This document shows positions 45,764-54,573 of a stretch of 64,000 bases of DNA, piece after piece. The DNA comes from an uncultured Ruminococcus sp. (lineage in GTDB: Bacteria > Bacillota > Clostridia > Oscillospirales > Ruminococcaceae). Position 1 is the first letter of the stretch. Each line of letters opens with the position of its first letter. The stretch lies in NCBI GenBank assembly GCA_947627175.1, contig CANQVA010000006.1, forward strand, positions 94,134-158,133, written 5' to 3'. Under the pieces are notes generated by a model. The model saw nothing but the letters and a program-made list of their open reading frames with translations, had not been told where the DNA came from and did not search any database. The position numbers and the translations under genes are program-made.

Positions 45764-47797
45764 TTATTCCTCAAATGCTGTTATTATTTTTTCAATTCTT
45801 TCGGCAAGGTCATCTGTCAGAACTTTCTTTTCTTCAATTTCTTCAATTATGTCCTGACCGTAACTTCTGATATAATTCATAAGTTCCGAACGATATTCTT
45901 TTATTTCCTTTACGGGGATATCGTCCATGAAACCATGTTGTGCCGCATAGAGAAGTATAACTTGTTCATAATGGGGCAGGGGATTATATAACGGTTGTTT
46001 CAGTAATTCTGTAAGCATATGACCATGATTAAGGAGTTCTGTTGTTGACTGGTCAAGTTCTGATGAAAATTGTGTGAATATTTCCATTTCCTTGAATTGT
46101 GCTAAGTCTATACGGAGATTTCCCGACGCTTTTTTCATTGCTTTTGTCTGTGCCGCACCGCCTACACGTGACACTGAAAGTCCGTAGTTTACAGCAGGTC
46201 TTAAACCTGAATTGAACAATTCACTTTCAAGGAAAATCTGACCATCTGTTATAGATATAACATTCGTAGGTATATATGCAGATATATCGCCGGCGAGAGT
46301 TTCAATAATAGGCAATGCAGTCAGTGAACCTCCGCCGTGTTCATCGTCAAGACGGCTGGAGCGTTCAAGAAGTCTTGAATGAAGGTAGAAAACGTCACCC
46401 GGATATGCTTCACGTCCGGGCGGTCTGTGGAGCAACAGGGACATCGCACGGTAAGCAACAGCGTGTTTTGACAAATCGTCATAGACAATAAGAACATCTT
46501 TTCCCTTTGACATAAAATATTCTGCCATAGCCGTGCCGGAATACGGAGCTATATATTGAAAAGGTGCGGGTTCACTTGCTGATGCTGAAACGACTACGGA
46601 ATATTCCATAGCACCATATTTTTTAAGAGTATTTACAACTTGTGCAACTGTAGATGACTTCTGACCTATTGCAACATAAATACAGATAACGCCCTGCCCT
46701 TTTTGATTTATAATAGTATCAACAGCAATTGAAGTTTTACCTGTCTGTCTGTCACCTATGATAAGTTCACGCTGTCCACGTCCTATAGGGAACATAGAGT
46801 CAATGGCGAGAATACCTGTCTGCAACGGAACATTTACAGATTTTCTCTGAATAACGCCCGGAGCATCACGTTCAATAGGGAAATAGTCGTCTGCCTTTAT
46901 AGCACCAAGTCCGTCAATAGGTGAACCGAGAGCATCGACAACACGTCCGAGAAGTTCATCGCTTACGCCTACGCCTGCACGCTTTCCTGTACGGATTACG
47001 GAAGAACCCTCTGTAAGTCCGTGTTCCTCACCGAGAAGAACAACGCCTGAAGTTTTTTCTTCAAGACTTTGAACTATTCCCCTTACACCGTTTTCAAATT
47101 CCACAAGTTCACCATACATAACACCGCTCATACCCTGAACTTTTGCTATGCCGTCGCCGATTCTTGTTACAAAGCCTGTTTCAGTCGTTCCCGATTTTAC
47201 GGTAAAATCTTTTACTTCTGTTTTGAGTACCGATATAATATCACTTGTACCGTTTTTTACTTCATCATTTTCTGACGATTCGACAAATTCCGAAACTTTG
47301 CTTTGCAGGCTTTCCTTCATTAGTTTAAGGCTTGTACGATAACTTTTATCATATTCAACATCTCCGGCATTGAGTATAAAACCGCCTATTATGTCGGGGT
47401 CGTGCCTGTATTCAATGGAAACGTCCTCTTTTATGAACTTTTCCATAATGAATTTACGCAAGTCTGCCTGTTGTGATTCAGTCAGGGGTGTAACGTATCT
47501 TACAACGGCTTTTATACTACCCTGTTTATCAAGAAGTATTTCGCCGTATTCTTCAAAAATTTCCGGCAGACTGTCGACTATGCCGTTTTTCACGGCATTC
47601 ATCATGAATTTATTCATACTCTGCGGAAATATTCTTTTTATTATATTTCTTTTTTCGTCATATGTCACAAGGGGATTTGAAAGTGTGTCGGCAACGTCCT
47701 TGCATGAGGCGAAAACGTTCTTTGTTTCGTCAATATCCTCCTGAGCGATGTCAAGACGGACGAGTTCTTTTAAAAAATCTTTTTCAAGGTCTTTCAT
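45764..47797 (-). CDS. atpHA: Fused ATP synthase delta-alpha subunit
   Basis: One uninterrupted frame of 677 residues carries the whole delta subunit (about 1-172: [29 protein letters not shown], the conserved [12 protein letters not shown] and DPDIIGGF) and then the whole alpha subunit (about 182-677). Alpha's usual N-terminal helix appears as [14 protein letters not shown]. Walker [10 protein letters not shown] is at about 348-356, followed by the ending [14 protein letters not shown]. Delta and alpha are normally separate proteins, delta sitting on top of the alpha3beta3 crown. With three alpha copies per F1, fusion would give three delta domains where one is expected, unless processing or partial occupancy occurs. 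The start overlaps the atpF stop by one base (TGATG). Confidence 0.95.
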   Translation of the reverse strand: MKDLEKDFLKELVRLDIAQEDIDETKNVFASCKDVADTLSNPLVTYDEKRNIIKRIFPQSMNKFMMNAVKNGIVDSLPEIFEEYGEILLDKQGSIKAVVRYVTPLTESQQADLRKFIMEKFIKEDVSIEYRHDPDIIGGFILNAGDVEYDKSYRTSLKLMKESLQSKVSEFVESSENDEVKNGTSDIISVLKTEVKDFTVKSGTTETGFVTRIGDGIAKVQGMSGVMYGELVEFENGVRGIVQSLEEKTSGVVLLGEEHGLTEGSSVIRTGKRAGVGVSDELLGRVVDALGSPIDGLGAIKADDYFPIERDAPGVIQRKSVNVPLQTGILAIDSMFPIGRGQRELIIGDRQTGKTSIAVDTIINQKGQGVICIYVAIGQKSSTVAQVVNTLKKYGAMEYSVVVSASASEPAPFQYIAPYSGTAMAEYFMSKGKDVLIVYDDLSKHAVAYRAMSLLLHRPPGREAYPGDVFYLHSRLLERSSRLDDEHGGGSLTALPIIETLAGDISAYIPTNVISITDGQIFLESELFNSGLRPAVNYGLSVSRVGGAAQTKAMKKASGNLRIDLAQFKEMEIFTQFSSELDQSTTELLNHGHMLTELLKQPLYNPLPHYEQVILLYAAQHGFMDDIPVKEIKEYRSELMNYIRSYGQDIIEEIEEKKVLTDDLAERIEKIITAFEE

Positions 47798-48306
47798 CAG
47801 TTCTTATCCTCCTCTGACGAAAGAAATTCGTCTACAAGACGGCGGTTTTTTTCGTCATCAACATTTTCGCCGATTATTTTTGATGCTGCTTCAATAGCAA
47901 GGTCGGCAATTTGTGACTGTGCCTGTTGAAGAATCCTTCTTCTTTCATTTTCGATAGTTTTGCCTGCGTCGCTGATAATCTGAGAAGCTTCTTCCTGTGA
48001 TTTCTTCAGGATAGCCGCCTTTTCCGCCTCTGCATCATCATGTGCTTTCATAATAATTTTCTGTGCCTCTTCCTTTGCGTTGCTGAGGTCGTCGGTATAC
48101 TGTTTTTTAAGTTCTTCTGCTTCCTTGCGTGATTTTTCAGCGGAATCAATATCATCCTGAATTGAACGGGTACGTTCGTTCATAATTTTATTGATAGGCT
48201 TGAACAGGAATATTTTCAACAGTATAAACAGTATAATTATATTTACTGCCGACCATATGAAATTCCAGATATTAACGTCAAGCATTGTACCTTTCAATGC
48301 ATCCAT
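47797..48306 (-). CDS. atpF: ATP synthase F0 subunit b
   Basis: Peripheral stalk subunit: one N-terminal membrane helix (about 10-30, [20 protein letters not shown]) followed by a long charged coiled coil to residue 169. [20 protein letters not shown] is the typical tether after the membrane helix. It ends by sharing one base with the start of the delta-alpha fusion, implying translational coupling of the stalk pair. AGGAAG-type ribosome site. Confidence 0.94.
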   Translation of the reverse strand: MDALKGTMLDVNIWNFIWSAVNIIILFILLKIFLFKPINKIMNERTRSIQDDIDSAEKSRKEAEELKKQYTDDLSNAKEEAQKIIMKAHDDAEAEKAAILKKSQEEASQIISDAGKTIENERRRILQQAQSQIADLAIEAASKIIGENVDDEKNRRLVDEFLSSEEDKN

Positions 48307-48353
48307 GTCACTCTTCTTCCTTTCTTTGATTTACCTGCCGATACTGAATAATA

Positions 48354-48575
48354 TTATTTAAGTATGAAGATAATCAGTATTGCAATAACAAAGCCGTAAA
48401 TAGCCGTAGCTTCTGCGAGTGCACAACCGAGAAGAAGAGCCTTGTTTATATCGCCTTTTGCTTCAGGCTGACGGGCGATAGCGTCTGCCGCTTTAGAAGT
48501 TGCGATACCTATACCTATTCCTGCACCCATACCTGTAAGAACTGCAAGACCTGCACCAATTGCGATTAAACCCAT
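48354..48575 (-). CDS. atpE: ATP synthase F0 subunit c (proton type by ligand residues)
   Basis: Ring subunit of 73 residues with two membrane helices around the loop ARQPEA. The ion-binding carboxylate is Glu 55 in CALAEATAIYG. Known Na+-binding c subunits (Ilyobacter type) carry Gln in helix 1 and Glu-Ser in helix 2; the aligned positions here are Ile and Ala. The ring should therefore translocate protons, although Glu rather than Asp is used. The alignment was done by eye. GGAGG precedes the ATG. Confidence 0.93.
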   Translation of the reverse strand: MGLIAIGAGLAVLTGMGAGIGIGIATSKAADAIARQPEAKGDINKALLLGCALAEATAIYGFVIAILIIFILK

Positions 48576-48657
48576 AACAAATTACCTCCATAAAATTATT
48601 TAATCAAGAATATAATTGCAGACCGCAGGATAAACTGCGGTTTTCTGCCGTAAATTA

Positions 48658-49344
48658 TTATTCACTTTCCATAGCCTCCGACATGAAAAGCGATGTAAGA
48701 AATACAAAGACGTATGCCTGAATACAGCCGTCGAAAATATCAAAATAGAAACTGAAAACAAGCGGAAGTCCGACAGGCAGAATCATTTTGATAAGTTCCA
48801 TTACGACGAACGCACCGAGAACGTTTCCGAAAAGTCGCATACAGAGTGAAAGCGGTTTTATAACGAGTTCAAGAATATTCATCGGTATCATAAGAGGCAT
48901 AGGCTCTTTAAAACTTTTCAGCCAGCCTTTAAAGCCTTTTTCCCTCATTCCGCTGAACTGAATCAACAGAATTGCGAAAAGTGCGAGTGTTGCGGTAACG
49001 CCGAGGTCTTTCGTAGGCGGTCTTAGTCCAAAAAGTCCGACTATATTTGAAATTCCTATATATATAAGGAAAGTTTCAAGAATAGGAAGATATTTTTTTC
49101 CTTTTGAACCGAGTATTTCAAGGAAGAAATTATTCATCCAATTTATACCGATTTCAAGCAGGCACTGTGCACCGGTAGGTACAGTTTTCAGCTTTCTGAC
49201 CAGCAGAATTGAGGCAAGAACCACAACAGCCATTATAACCCATGTTATAACACACGATTCGGGAACGGGTATTCCGCCGAGAATCGGAATAGTAAAGGCA
49301 ACACGGCATTCAAGCTCCTCCATAAGTTTTTCTGCAATATCCAC
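48658..49344 (-). CDS. atpB: ATP synthase F0 subunit a
   Basis: Stator membrane channel subunit, 228 residues, about five to six membrane helices. The essential Arg is in KPLSLCMRLFGNVLGAFVV, the strongest family signature. The start is GTG after AAGGTG. It is the first gene of the operon; no atpI precedes it. Only about 30 bases separate its start from the leader terminator, so expression depends on readthrough. Confidence 0.94.
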   Translation of the reverse strand: MDIAEKLMEELECRVAFTIPILGGIPVPESCVITWVIMAVVVLASILLVRKLKTVPTGAQCLLEIGINWMNNFFLEILGSKGKKYLPILETFLIYIGISNIVGLFGLRPPTKDLGVTATLALFAILLIQFSGMREKGFKGWLKSFKEPMPLMIPMNILELVIKPLSLCMRLFGNVLGAFVVMELIKMILPVGLPLVFSFYFDIFDGCIQAYVFVFLTSLFMSEAMESE

Positions 49345-49375
49345 GTATTACACCTTCTTTCTTACTGAAAATAAA

Positions 49376-49412
49376 GAAAAAACGGAGACAGCACGTGGCG
49401 TAAATCTCCGTT
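49376..49412 (-). terminator. Terminator-like hairpin inside the ATP synthase leader
   Basis: Perfect 8-base stem AACGGAGA / TCTCCGTT with a 16-base loop, followed on the minus strand by an uninterrupted T run. It lies after the operon promoter and just before atpB, so it acts as an attenuator for the operon, or marks the end of an upstream transcript. Confidence 0.85.
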
Positions 49413-49484
49413 GATTTCGTCAAAACAAGCGATGCAAAAGCAGATGAAGAACTACTGCATCAGCTGTATTTACCGCCCTTAACT
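49413..49484 (-). promoter_or_regulatory. ATP synthase leader region with a second hairpin
   Basis: Between the promoter and the terminator the minus strand can fold GATGCA with TGCATC around a nested GCAG/CTGC pair. This could be an early leader structure that competes with, or paces, the terminator. No conserved riboswitch was recognised. Confidence 0.45.
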
Positions 49485-49513
49485 ATAATATAACAAAATT
49501 TTCACAAAGTCAA
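49485..49513 (-). promoter_or_regulatory. Promoter of the ATP synthase operon
   Basis: Minus strand TTGACT, 17 bases, TATTAT. The transcript would start near 49478 and run about 135 bases before atpB. Confidence 0.75.
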
Positions 49514-49550
49514 TACCAAAACAGAAAATTTCACAATACAAACAAAAATT

Positions 49551-49967
49551 TTATTTATTGCTTTTTCCTGCTGTGCTATTTTCTGCAATGGCAATGGCTT
49601 TGTTGAGACGGTCAATAGCACTTGTATTAAGTTTTGATGCAAGCCTTACACGGTCAAGTTCAGCTTTAAGTGCTTTAAGTTCAGCAGTAACAGCTTTCAT
49701 TGCATCTGAATGTTCAGAATTTATTCTGTTTATCGTTTCAACTTGTTTTTCTGCAAGTCTGTGGAGAGTTTCAGTCATTTGAACTTGTTGGTCTTCAAGA
49801 AAGCATACTCTTTTTATAAGGTCATTGACATTAGCGGCAAGAATTGTATTTGCTGTATTCTGTTTTTTGCCAAAGTCCGTAAGCCTTGAAGCAGTCTGAA
49901 AAGCGGAAATTTTTTCTTCACTGTCAAAAGTTTTCATTTTTGCGTTTGTGAGTTTCATATCTGACAT
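49551..49967 (-). CDS. Unknown coiled-coil protein at the end of the exopolysaccharide operon
   Basis: A 138-residue soluble protein, start at the ATG 49967 after GAAGGTG; the open frame extends upstream into rmd without a ribosome site. The N-terminal 45 residues are polar (SDMKLTNAKMKTFDSEEKIS); residues about 50-125 form a long predicted coiled coil with regularly spaced hydrophobic positions (ITAELKALKAELDRVRLASK-like). No family recognised. It lies 16 bases after rmd and so ends the glycan operon; a scaffold or regulator of glycan assembly is possible but not shown. Confidence 0.7.
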   Translation of the reverse strand: MSDMKLTNAKMKTFDSEEKISAFQTASRLTDFGKKQNTANTILAANVNDLIKRVCFLEDQQVQMTETLHRLAEKQVETINRINSEHSDAMKAVTAELKALKAELDRVRLASKLNTSAIDRLNKAIAIAENSTAGKSNK

Positions 49968-49983
49968 TGTTTCACCTTCTCTC

Positions 49984-50913
49984 TTATTTTTTACGCCAAT
50001 ATTCAAGCGTATCTGAAATAGTTTTTTCAATGGAAATTTCAGCTTTCCAGCCTGTATCCCTGAAAATTTCCGATACATCCGGTTCAATAACCGGAATGTC
50101 CGACGCTCTCAGGCGTTCAGGGTCTGTAACGTGTGTAATTTTTACTTCTGAAAGACTGATAGCTGTATTAAGTATATATTCTATACTGACGGCTTTCCCA
50201 CGTCCGACGTTATAAATTTTTCCTGAAATGCCTTTTTCCCCTAAAAGCCTGTACGCACGTACAATATCATGTACATCTGTAAAATCTCTTTTTGCGGAGA
50301 GATTTCCCGTTGATATTTCAGGGGGTTTCAAGCCTTTTTCAATTTCCGCAATTTGTTTGCAGAAGTCCGAAATAACGAACATTTCAGCTTGACCTGCTCC
50401 CGAATGATTAAATGCTCTTACTATTATAATATCCTTATTATATGCACGGTGATATATTTTTCCTATCATTCCGGCACAGGCTTTTGAAACGGCATATATA
50501 TTTGAAGGATTCAGATTTTCAGATTCTTTTATCGGACAAGCATTTTCATTTATAAATCCATATTCCTCTCCCGAACCTATAAGAATAAGCCTCATATCTT
50601 TTTCAGCTTCACGGAGTGCTTCAAGTACGTTTATTGAACCTATTATATTTATTTCAGCGGTAAGCTGTGGTTTTTTCCATGACAACGCAACAGAACTCTG
50701 TGCGGCAAGATGATATATTATATCAGGTCTGACTTCATTGAAAAGTTTAATTATATCGTCTTTTTTCATTATGTCAAGTACATGACGGCAACAGTTGTCT
50801 TTTATTGTTTCAGACGGCAAGTGTGTTGCATGGACTTCATAACCGTAATTATTCAGTTCTCTTATAAGATAACCGCCGACAAATCCGCCTGCACCTATAA
50901 TAAGTGCTTTCAT
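49984..50913 (-). CDS. rmd: GDP-4-keto-6-deoxymannose reductase (Rmd-like)
   Basis: SDR-family NAD(P)-dependent enzyme of 309 residues. GAGGFVGGYL is the nucleotide-binding motif. The catalytic Tyr-x3-Lys is YAVSK, and FNHSGAGQ and RDFTDVHDIVRAYRLL are typical of Rmd. With Gmd in the same operon it should turn GDP-mannose into GDP-D-rhamnose; GDP-L-fucose (GMER/Fcl) is the alternative, but the sequence looks closer to Rmd to me. It overlaps the upstream glycosyltransferase by 4 bases (ATGA). Confidence 0.82.
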   Translation of the reverse strand: MKALIIGAGGFVGGYLIRELNNYGYEVHATHLPSETIKDNCCRHVLDIMKKDDIIKLFNEVRPDIIYHLAAQSSVALSWKKPQLTAEINIIGSINVLEALREAEKDMRLILIGSGEEYGFINENACPIKESENLNPSNIYAVSKACAGMIGKIYHRAYNKDIIIVRAFNHSGAGQAEMFVISDFCKQIAEIEKGLKPPEISTGNLSAKRDFTDVHDIVRAYRLLGEKGISGKIYNVGRGKAVSIEYILNTAISLSEVKITHVTDPERLRASDIPVIEPDVSEIFRDTGWKAEISIEKTISDTLEYWRKK

Positions 50914-52043
50914 AAATTCACCTCATCAAGCATAATTCCGTAAAGATTTTTAATAATATGTTTTTCATCGAACTCTGAAAAAACTCTTTTTCTTGCGTTC
51001 TCTCCCAGTTTTTCACGGAGATTTTTATTTCTGCACAGTAATTCAACAGCTTGTGCAAGTTGTCTGTAATTTTTCGGCTGTACTGTAATACCTGTTTTTC
51101 CGTGAATGCTTACATAAGGCACTCCCGACGGCAGATTTGTATTTATTACGGGTTTTCCGTAAATCATGGCTTCAAGCTGTACAATTCCGAAAGCCTCACT
51201 TCTTTCAACAGACGGCAGAACGAATATATCACAATCCGCATACGCCTGTTTCAGCTGTTTTTCGGGCAGAAACCCTAAAAAATGGACTCTTTTTGTTATA
51301 TTGTATTCACGGACTTTTTCTTTAAGTTCATTTTCAAGAATGCCTGTTCCCGATATAAAAAGTTCACAATTATAATTAACTCTGCTGAACGCCTTTATAA
51401 GTACGTCAACGCCCTTATAGTATACAAGCCGTCCTGTGAAGAATATTTTTATGCAATCGGGATTTGATGCTTTTTCCGTAAGAAACGGTATTTTTTCTAT
51501 ATTTATATATTCGTCTGTATTCAGACCGTAGGGGAGTATCTTGCATTTATAACGGTATTTCGGAAGCCATTCAGAGCCGTTTATATGTCCGTCCGTTGCA
51601 GTTAGTATACAGTCTGCACGGTTAAGGAGATATTTAAGAAACGGCTTGTACAGAATGAGGAGTTTTTTCTGTTTCACTATATCGCTATGCCATGATACTA
51701 TAACTTTGCCTTTATATCCCGATAACATCAAAGCCGTATCTGCAAGCGGAAAAGGCACATTTATATGAACTATATCGGCATTTTTTGCCATTTTTCTGAA
51801 AAGTTCTATAAATGACAGAGACAGAGGACATGAAAAATATGTTCCGAAACTTCCTGCACGTGTAAGCCTGACACCGTTTATATTTTCGGAGTATGTTTTT
51901 CCACGACCGTCACGGCATACAAGTGTTCTGACTTCTGTATTATTATATTTTCCGAGTTCTTCCGAATACTGTTTTACAAGTGTTTCTATACCGCCGATAT
52001 GCGGAAAATATGCCTTGTTTACTTCAAGAATTTTAATTTTCAT
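50910..52043 (-). CDS. GT4-family glycosyltransferase
   Basis: Retaining GT-B glycosyltransferase of 377 residues. The N-terminal acceptor domain starts KILEVNKAYFPHIGGIE, and the C-terminal donor domain has IKIFFTGRLVYYKGVDVL and the E-x7-E motif in SEAFGIVQLEAMIYGKPVI, the GT4 signature. It probably adds mannose or rhamnose to the exopolysaccharide repeat on undecaprenyl lipid at the cytoplasmic face. Its start overlaps the preceding glycosyltransferase by 11 bases. Donor and linkage are unknown. Confidence 0.9.
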   Translation of the reverse strand: MKIKILEVNKAYFPHIGGIETLVKQYSEELGKYNNTEVRTLVCRDGRGKTYSENINGVRLTRAGSFGTYFSCPLSLSFIELFRKMAKNADIVHINVPFPLADTALMLSGYKGKVIVSWHSDIVKQKKLLILYKPFLKYLLNRADCILTATDGHINGSEWLPKYRYKCKILPYGLNTDEYINIEKIPFLTEKASNPDCIKIFFTGRLVYYKGVDVLIKAFSRVNYNCELFISGTGILENELKEKVREYNITKRVHFLGFLPEKQLKQAYADCDIFVLPSVERSEAFGIVQLEAMIYGKPVINTNLPSGVPYVSIHGKTGITVQPKNYRQLAQAVELLCRNKNLREKLGENARKRVFSEFDEKHIIKNLYGIMLDEVNL

Positions 52044-53187
52044 TTAATAAAAGCTCCCTGTAGATTTCGTGAAGTTTTACGGCGGACTGTTCCCACGTAA
52101 AAAGTTTTGAACGTTCAAGTCCACGGCGACTTAAATCGCATCTTAAAGCAGGATTTTTATAAAGTCTGTAAAGCCCCCGTGCAATGCTTTTTACGGAGTA
52201 TGCATCACATATAACGGCACAATCTCCCGTAACTTCAGGCAAAGACGCTTCACCTGACGTTAAAACAGGTACACCGCACGCCATAGCCTCAAGTGGCGGC
52301 ATTCCGAAACCCTCATACAATGACGGAAAGACAAATGCTACAGCACCACACAACAGCGGTGTCATATCTTCTGACGGTACATATTTTGTAAAGATAACCT
52401 GCTTTTCAAGTTTTAGTTTTTTCACAAGTGAAAAAATATCATCATACAGCCAGCCCTTAGCACCTGCAAGAACGAGTTCAGGCGGATTTTGCACGTGTTT
52501 TTTAAAAATATTGTATGCTCTTATCAGACGGACTAAATTTTTTCTTGGTTCGATAGTACCGACATAAAGAAAATATTCACCGTTGATTTCAAGTGATTTT
52601 TTTACTTGTTCAATTCGTTGCGGATTATTGCACGGTCTGAATTTCTCACAATCCACACCACACGGCACTACACGTATTTTTTCTGAATATTCAGGAAAAT
52701 ATTTAATAATCTCACTTTTTGAAAATTCAGAATCTGTAACTATAATATCGGCACGTTTCATAGATTTTTTCAAACCTGTTTCAAGCATAAATTTTGTGCG
52801 TCCTCTTACAGTTTCGGGAAAAGTCTTGTATACCATGTCATGGACTGTTACAACTTTTTTTCCGTGAACAAACGGCGGTACTATATAATTGAAAAAATGC
52901 GTAATATCGGAGTGTTTCCCGAAAAAGAACGAATACGGCAGGGGAATGAAAGAAGAAACGGCTCTGTATAAATATCCCGAAAAATCCGAATAATTCAGAG
53001 ATATATTATTTAAGGCAAAACTCTGTGCTTTTTCAATGCGTTCATTTTTTCTGCTTGTGAAAAAAGTGTATTCATATTTATTTTCAGGAAAAAGCCTTGC
53101 AATTGCCTGTGTCTGTCCGACTTCACACCAGCCTATGCCCGTTATTTTTTCGGCAATTATCGGGACTGCATCAAATGTTATATTCAA
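52033..53187 (-). CDS. GT4-family glycosyltransferase
   Basis: Second GT4 enzyme, 384 residues: N-terminal domain with HDMVYKTFPETVRGRTK and DSEFSKSEIIKYFP, donor domain with YFLYVGTIEPRKNLVRLIRAY and SLYEGFGMPPLEAMACGVPVL (E-x7-E). The N-terminal pattern (IAEKITGIGWCEVGQ, HDMVY) resembles mannosyltransferases of this family. It starts directly at the end of the small membrane protein gene with no gap. Order in the operon suggests it acts early in chain building, which is inference. Confidence 0.9.
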   Translation of the reverse strand: MNITFDAVPIIAEKITGIGWCEVGQTQAIARLFPENKYEYTFFTSRKNERIEKAQSFALNNISLNYSDFSGYLYRAVSSFIPLPYSFFFGKHSDITHFFNYIVPPFVHGKKVVTVHDMVYKTFPETVRGRTKFMLETGLKKSMKRADIIVTDSEFSKSEIIKYFPEYSEKIRVVPCGVDCEKFRPCNNPQRIEQVKKSLEINGEYFLYVGTIEPRKNLVRLIRAYNIFKKHVQNPPELVLAGAKGWLYDDIFSLVKKLKLEKQVIFTKYVPSEDMTPLLCGAVAFVFPSLYEGFGMPPLEAMACGVPVLTSGEASLPEVTGDCAVICDAYSVKSIARGLYRLYKNPALRCDLSRRGLERSKLFTWEQSAVKLHEIYRELLLNEN

Positions 53188-53535
53188 TTAACCGCCTCCG
53201 TTTCCGGTTAGTATACATATAAGCGAGTAGAGAAAATAGCCTGCCATCAGAAATAAGCCGATATCAGTTAAAAATTCCAAACGCCAGAACGTATTTTCTC
53301 CTTTTTTTTCGCCTGTAATCAAATCTGATTTTTTAAGATAAACAAATGCCCTTATTGTAAATATCAGTCGTTTCAGTGCGTTCAGAAAAAGAATAACACT
53401 GCAAGCTGTAAAAGATATAATAAAAGGTATTTCACTTCCGTCAAAAACAAGAGCATATAAAAGCGAAGTTGTCACAATAAATATTGCAAGCAATACTTTC
53501 CATGTATCTTTTAAAAATTTTTTTAATTTTTTCAT
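53188..53535 (-). CDS. Small three-helix membrane protein of unknown function
   Basis: A 115-residue protein with three likely membrane helices (about 14-32, 36-54 and 88-112) and a cluster of Lys at the N terminus (KKLKKFLKDTWK) that should stay inside. No family recognised. Its ATG overlaps the gmd stop, and the next gene starts immediately after its stop, so it belongs to the glycan operon. It could assist membrane anchoring or export of the glycan, but no motif supports a specific role. Confidence 0.7.
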   Translation of the reverse strand: MKKLKKFLKDTWKVLLAIFIVTTSLLYALVFDGSEIPFIISFTACSVILFLNALKRLIFTIRAFVYLKKSDLITGEKKGENTFWRLEFLTDIGLFLMAGYFLYSLICILTGNGGG

Positions 53536-54551
53536 TTAATATTGGATTTTATTAAATCCATATCATTTTTTACCATACGTTCAACGAGTTCCGAGAATGA
53601 AATTTCACGTTTCCAGCCGAGATTTTTTTCAGCCTTTGCAGGATTTCCGAGAAGTATGTCAACTTCTGCCGGGCGGAAAAATTTCTTGTTTACTTTTACA
53701 ACAGTTTTTCCGTTTGCCTTGTTTACACCTATTTCGTCAATGCCCTGACCGTGCCATTCTATTTCAATTCCGGCGTGACGGAAAGCTGTTTCCGCAAATT
53801 CACGGACTGTGCGTGTTTCGTTTGTGGCAATAACATAGTCGTCGGGTTTGTCCTGCTGTAACATAAGCCACATTGCTTTTACATAGTCCTTTGAATGTCC
53901 CCAATCACGTTTTGAATCGAGATTTCCGAGTTCAACACATTCTTTAAGTCCAAGACTTATTTCAACGGCAGACTTTGTAATTTTTCTTGTGACAAACTCT
54001 ATTCCACGTCTTTCGCTTTCATGATTGAAAAGTATTCCCGAACAAGCAAAAAGACCATAGCTTTCACGGTAATTTTTTGTAATCCAATGACCGTACAATT
54101 TAGCAACGCCATAAGGACTGCGGGGATAAAAAGGCGTTTTTTCTGTCTGCGGTATTTCCTGAACAAGTCCGAACATTTCGGAAGTTGAAGCTTGATAGAA
54201 TCTTGCGTCAGGTTTTACTATGCGGATAGCCTCAAGCATATTTGTAACGCCTAAAGCATCTATTTCAGCAGTACTTAAAGGAGTATCCCAACTTGTCGCA
54301 ACAAATGACTGTGCAGCAAGGTTATAAACCTCATCAGCCTGTGATATTTTCATAGCAGATATTAAAGAAACGGGGTCAGTCATATCGGCATATATAAGAT
54401 TTACTTTGTCTTTGAGATGTTCAATGTTTCCATAGTCAACGGTTGACTTGCGTCGCCATATACCGTAGACGTTATAACCTTTTTCAAGCAGGAGTTCAGC
54501 AAGATAAGAACCGTCCTGACCTGTTATACCTGTGATGAGTGCATTTTTCAT
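53532..54551 (-). CDS. gmd: GDP-mannose 4,6-dehydratase
   Basis: Converts GDP-D-mannose to GDP-4-keto-6-deoxy-D-mannose. The 339-residue SDR enzyme begins ALITGITGQDGSYLAELLLEKGY (nucleotide-binding GxxGxxG). It has YNLAAQSFVATSWD, YQASTSEMFG, the catalytic PRSPYGVAKLYGHWITKNYRE (Tyr-x3-Lys) and RGIEFVTRKI, all close to the family. It sits between manC, which makes its substrate, and rmd, which uses its product. Function is confident. Confidence 0.96.
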   Translation of the reverse strand: MKNALITGITGQDGSYLAELLLEKGYNVYGIWRRKSTVDYGNIEHLKDKVNLIYADMTDPVSLISAMKISQADEVYNLAAQSFVATSWDTPLSTAEIDALGVTNMLEAIRIVKPDARFYQASTSEMFGLVQEIPQTEKTPFYPRSPYGVAKLYGHWITKNYRESYGLFACSGILFNHESERRGIEFVTRKITKSAVEISLGLKECVELGNLDSKRDWGHSKDYVKAMWLMLQQDKPDDYVIATNETRTVREFAETAFRHAGIEIEWHGQGIDEIGVNKANGKTVVKVNKKFFRPAEVDILLGNPAKAEKNLGWKREISFSELVERMVKNDMDLIKSNIK

Positions 54552-54573
54552 AAAATAAATCTCCTTTATTTTT

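Noticed and set aside
45764..47797. Frameshift or missing stop creating a false AtpH-AtpA fusion
   Set aside because: Both halves are complete and in one frame, with a plausible linker; neither half shows a broken motif, though resequencing would settle it.
48354..48575. Sodium-translocating c ring
   Set aside because: The Gln and Ser ligand positions of Na+-type c subunits are Ile and Ala here; only the Glu is kept.
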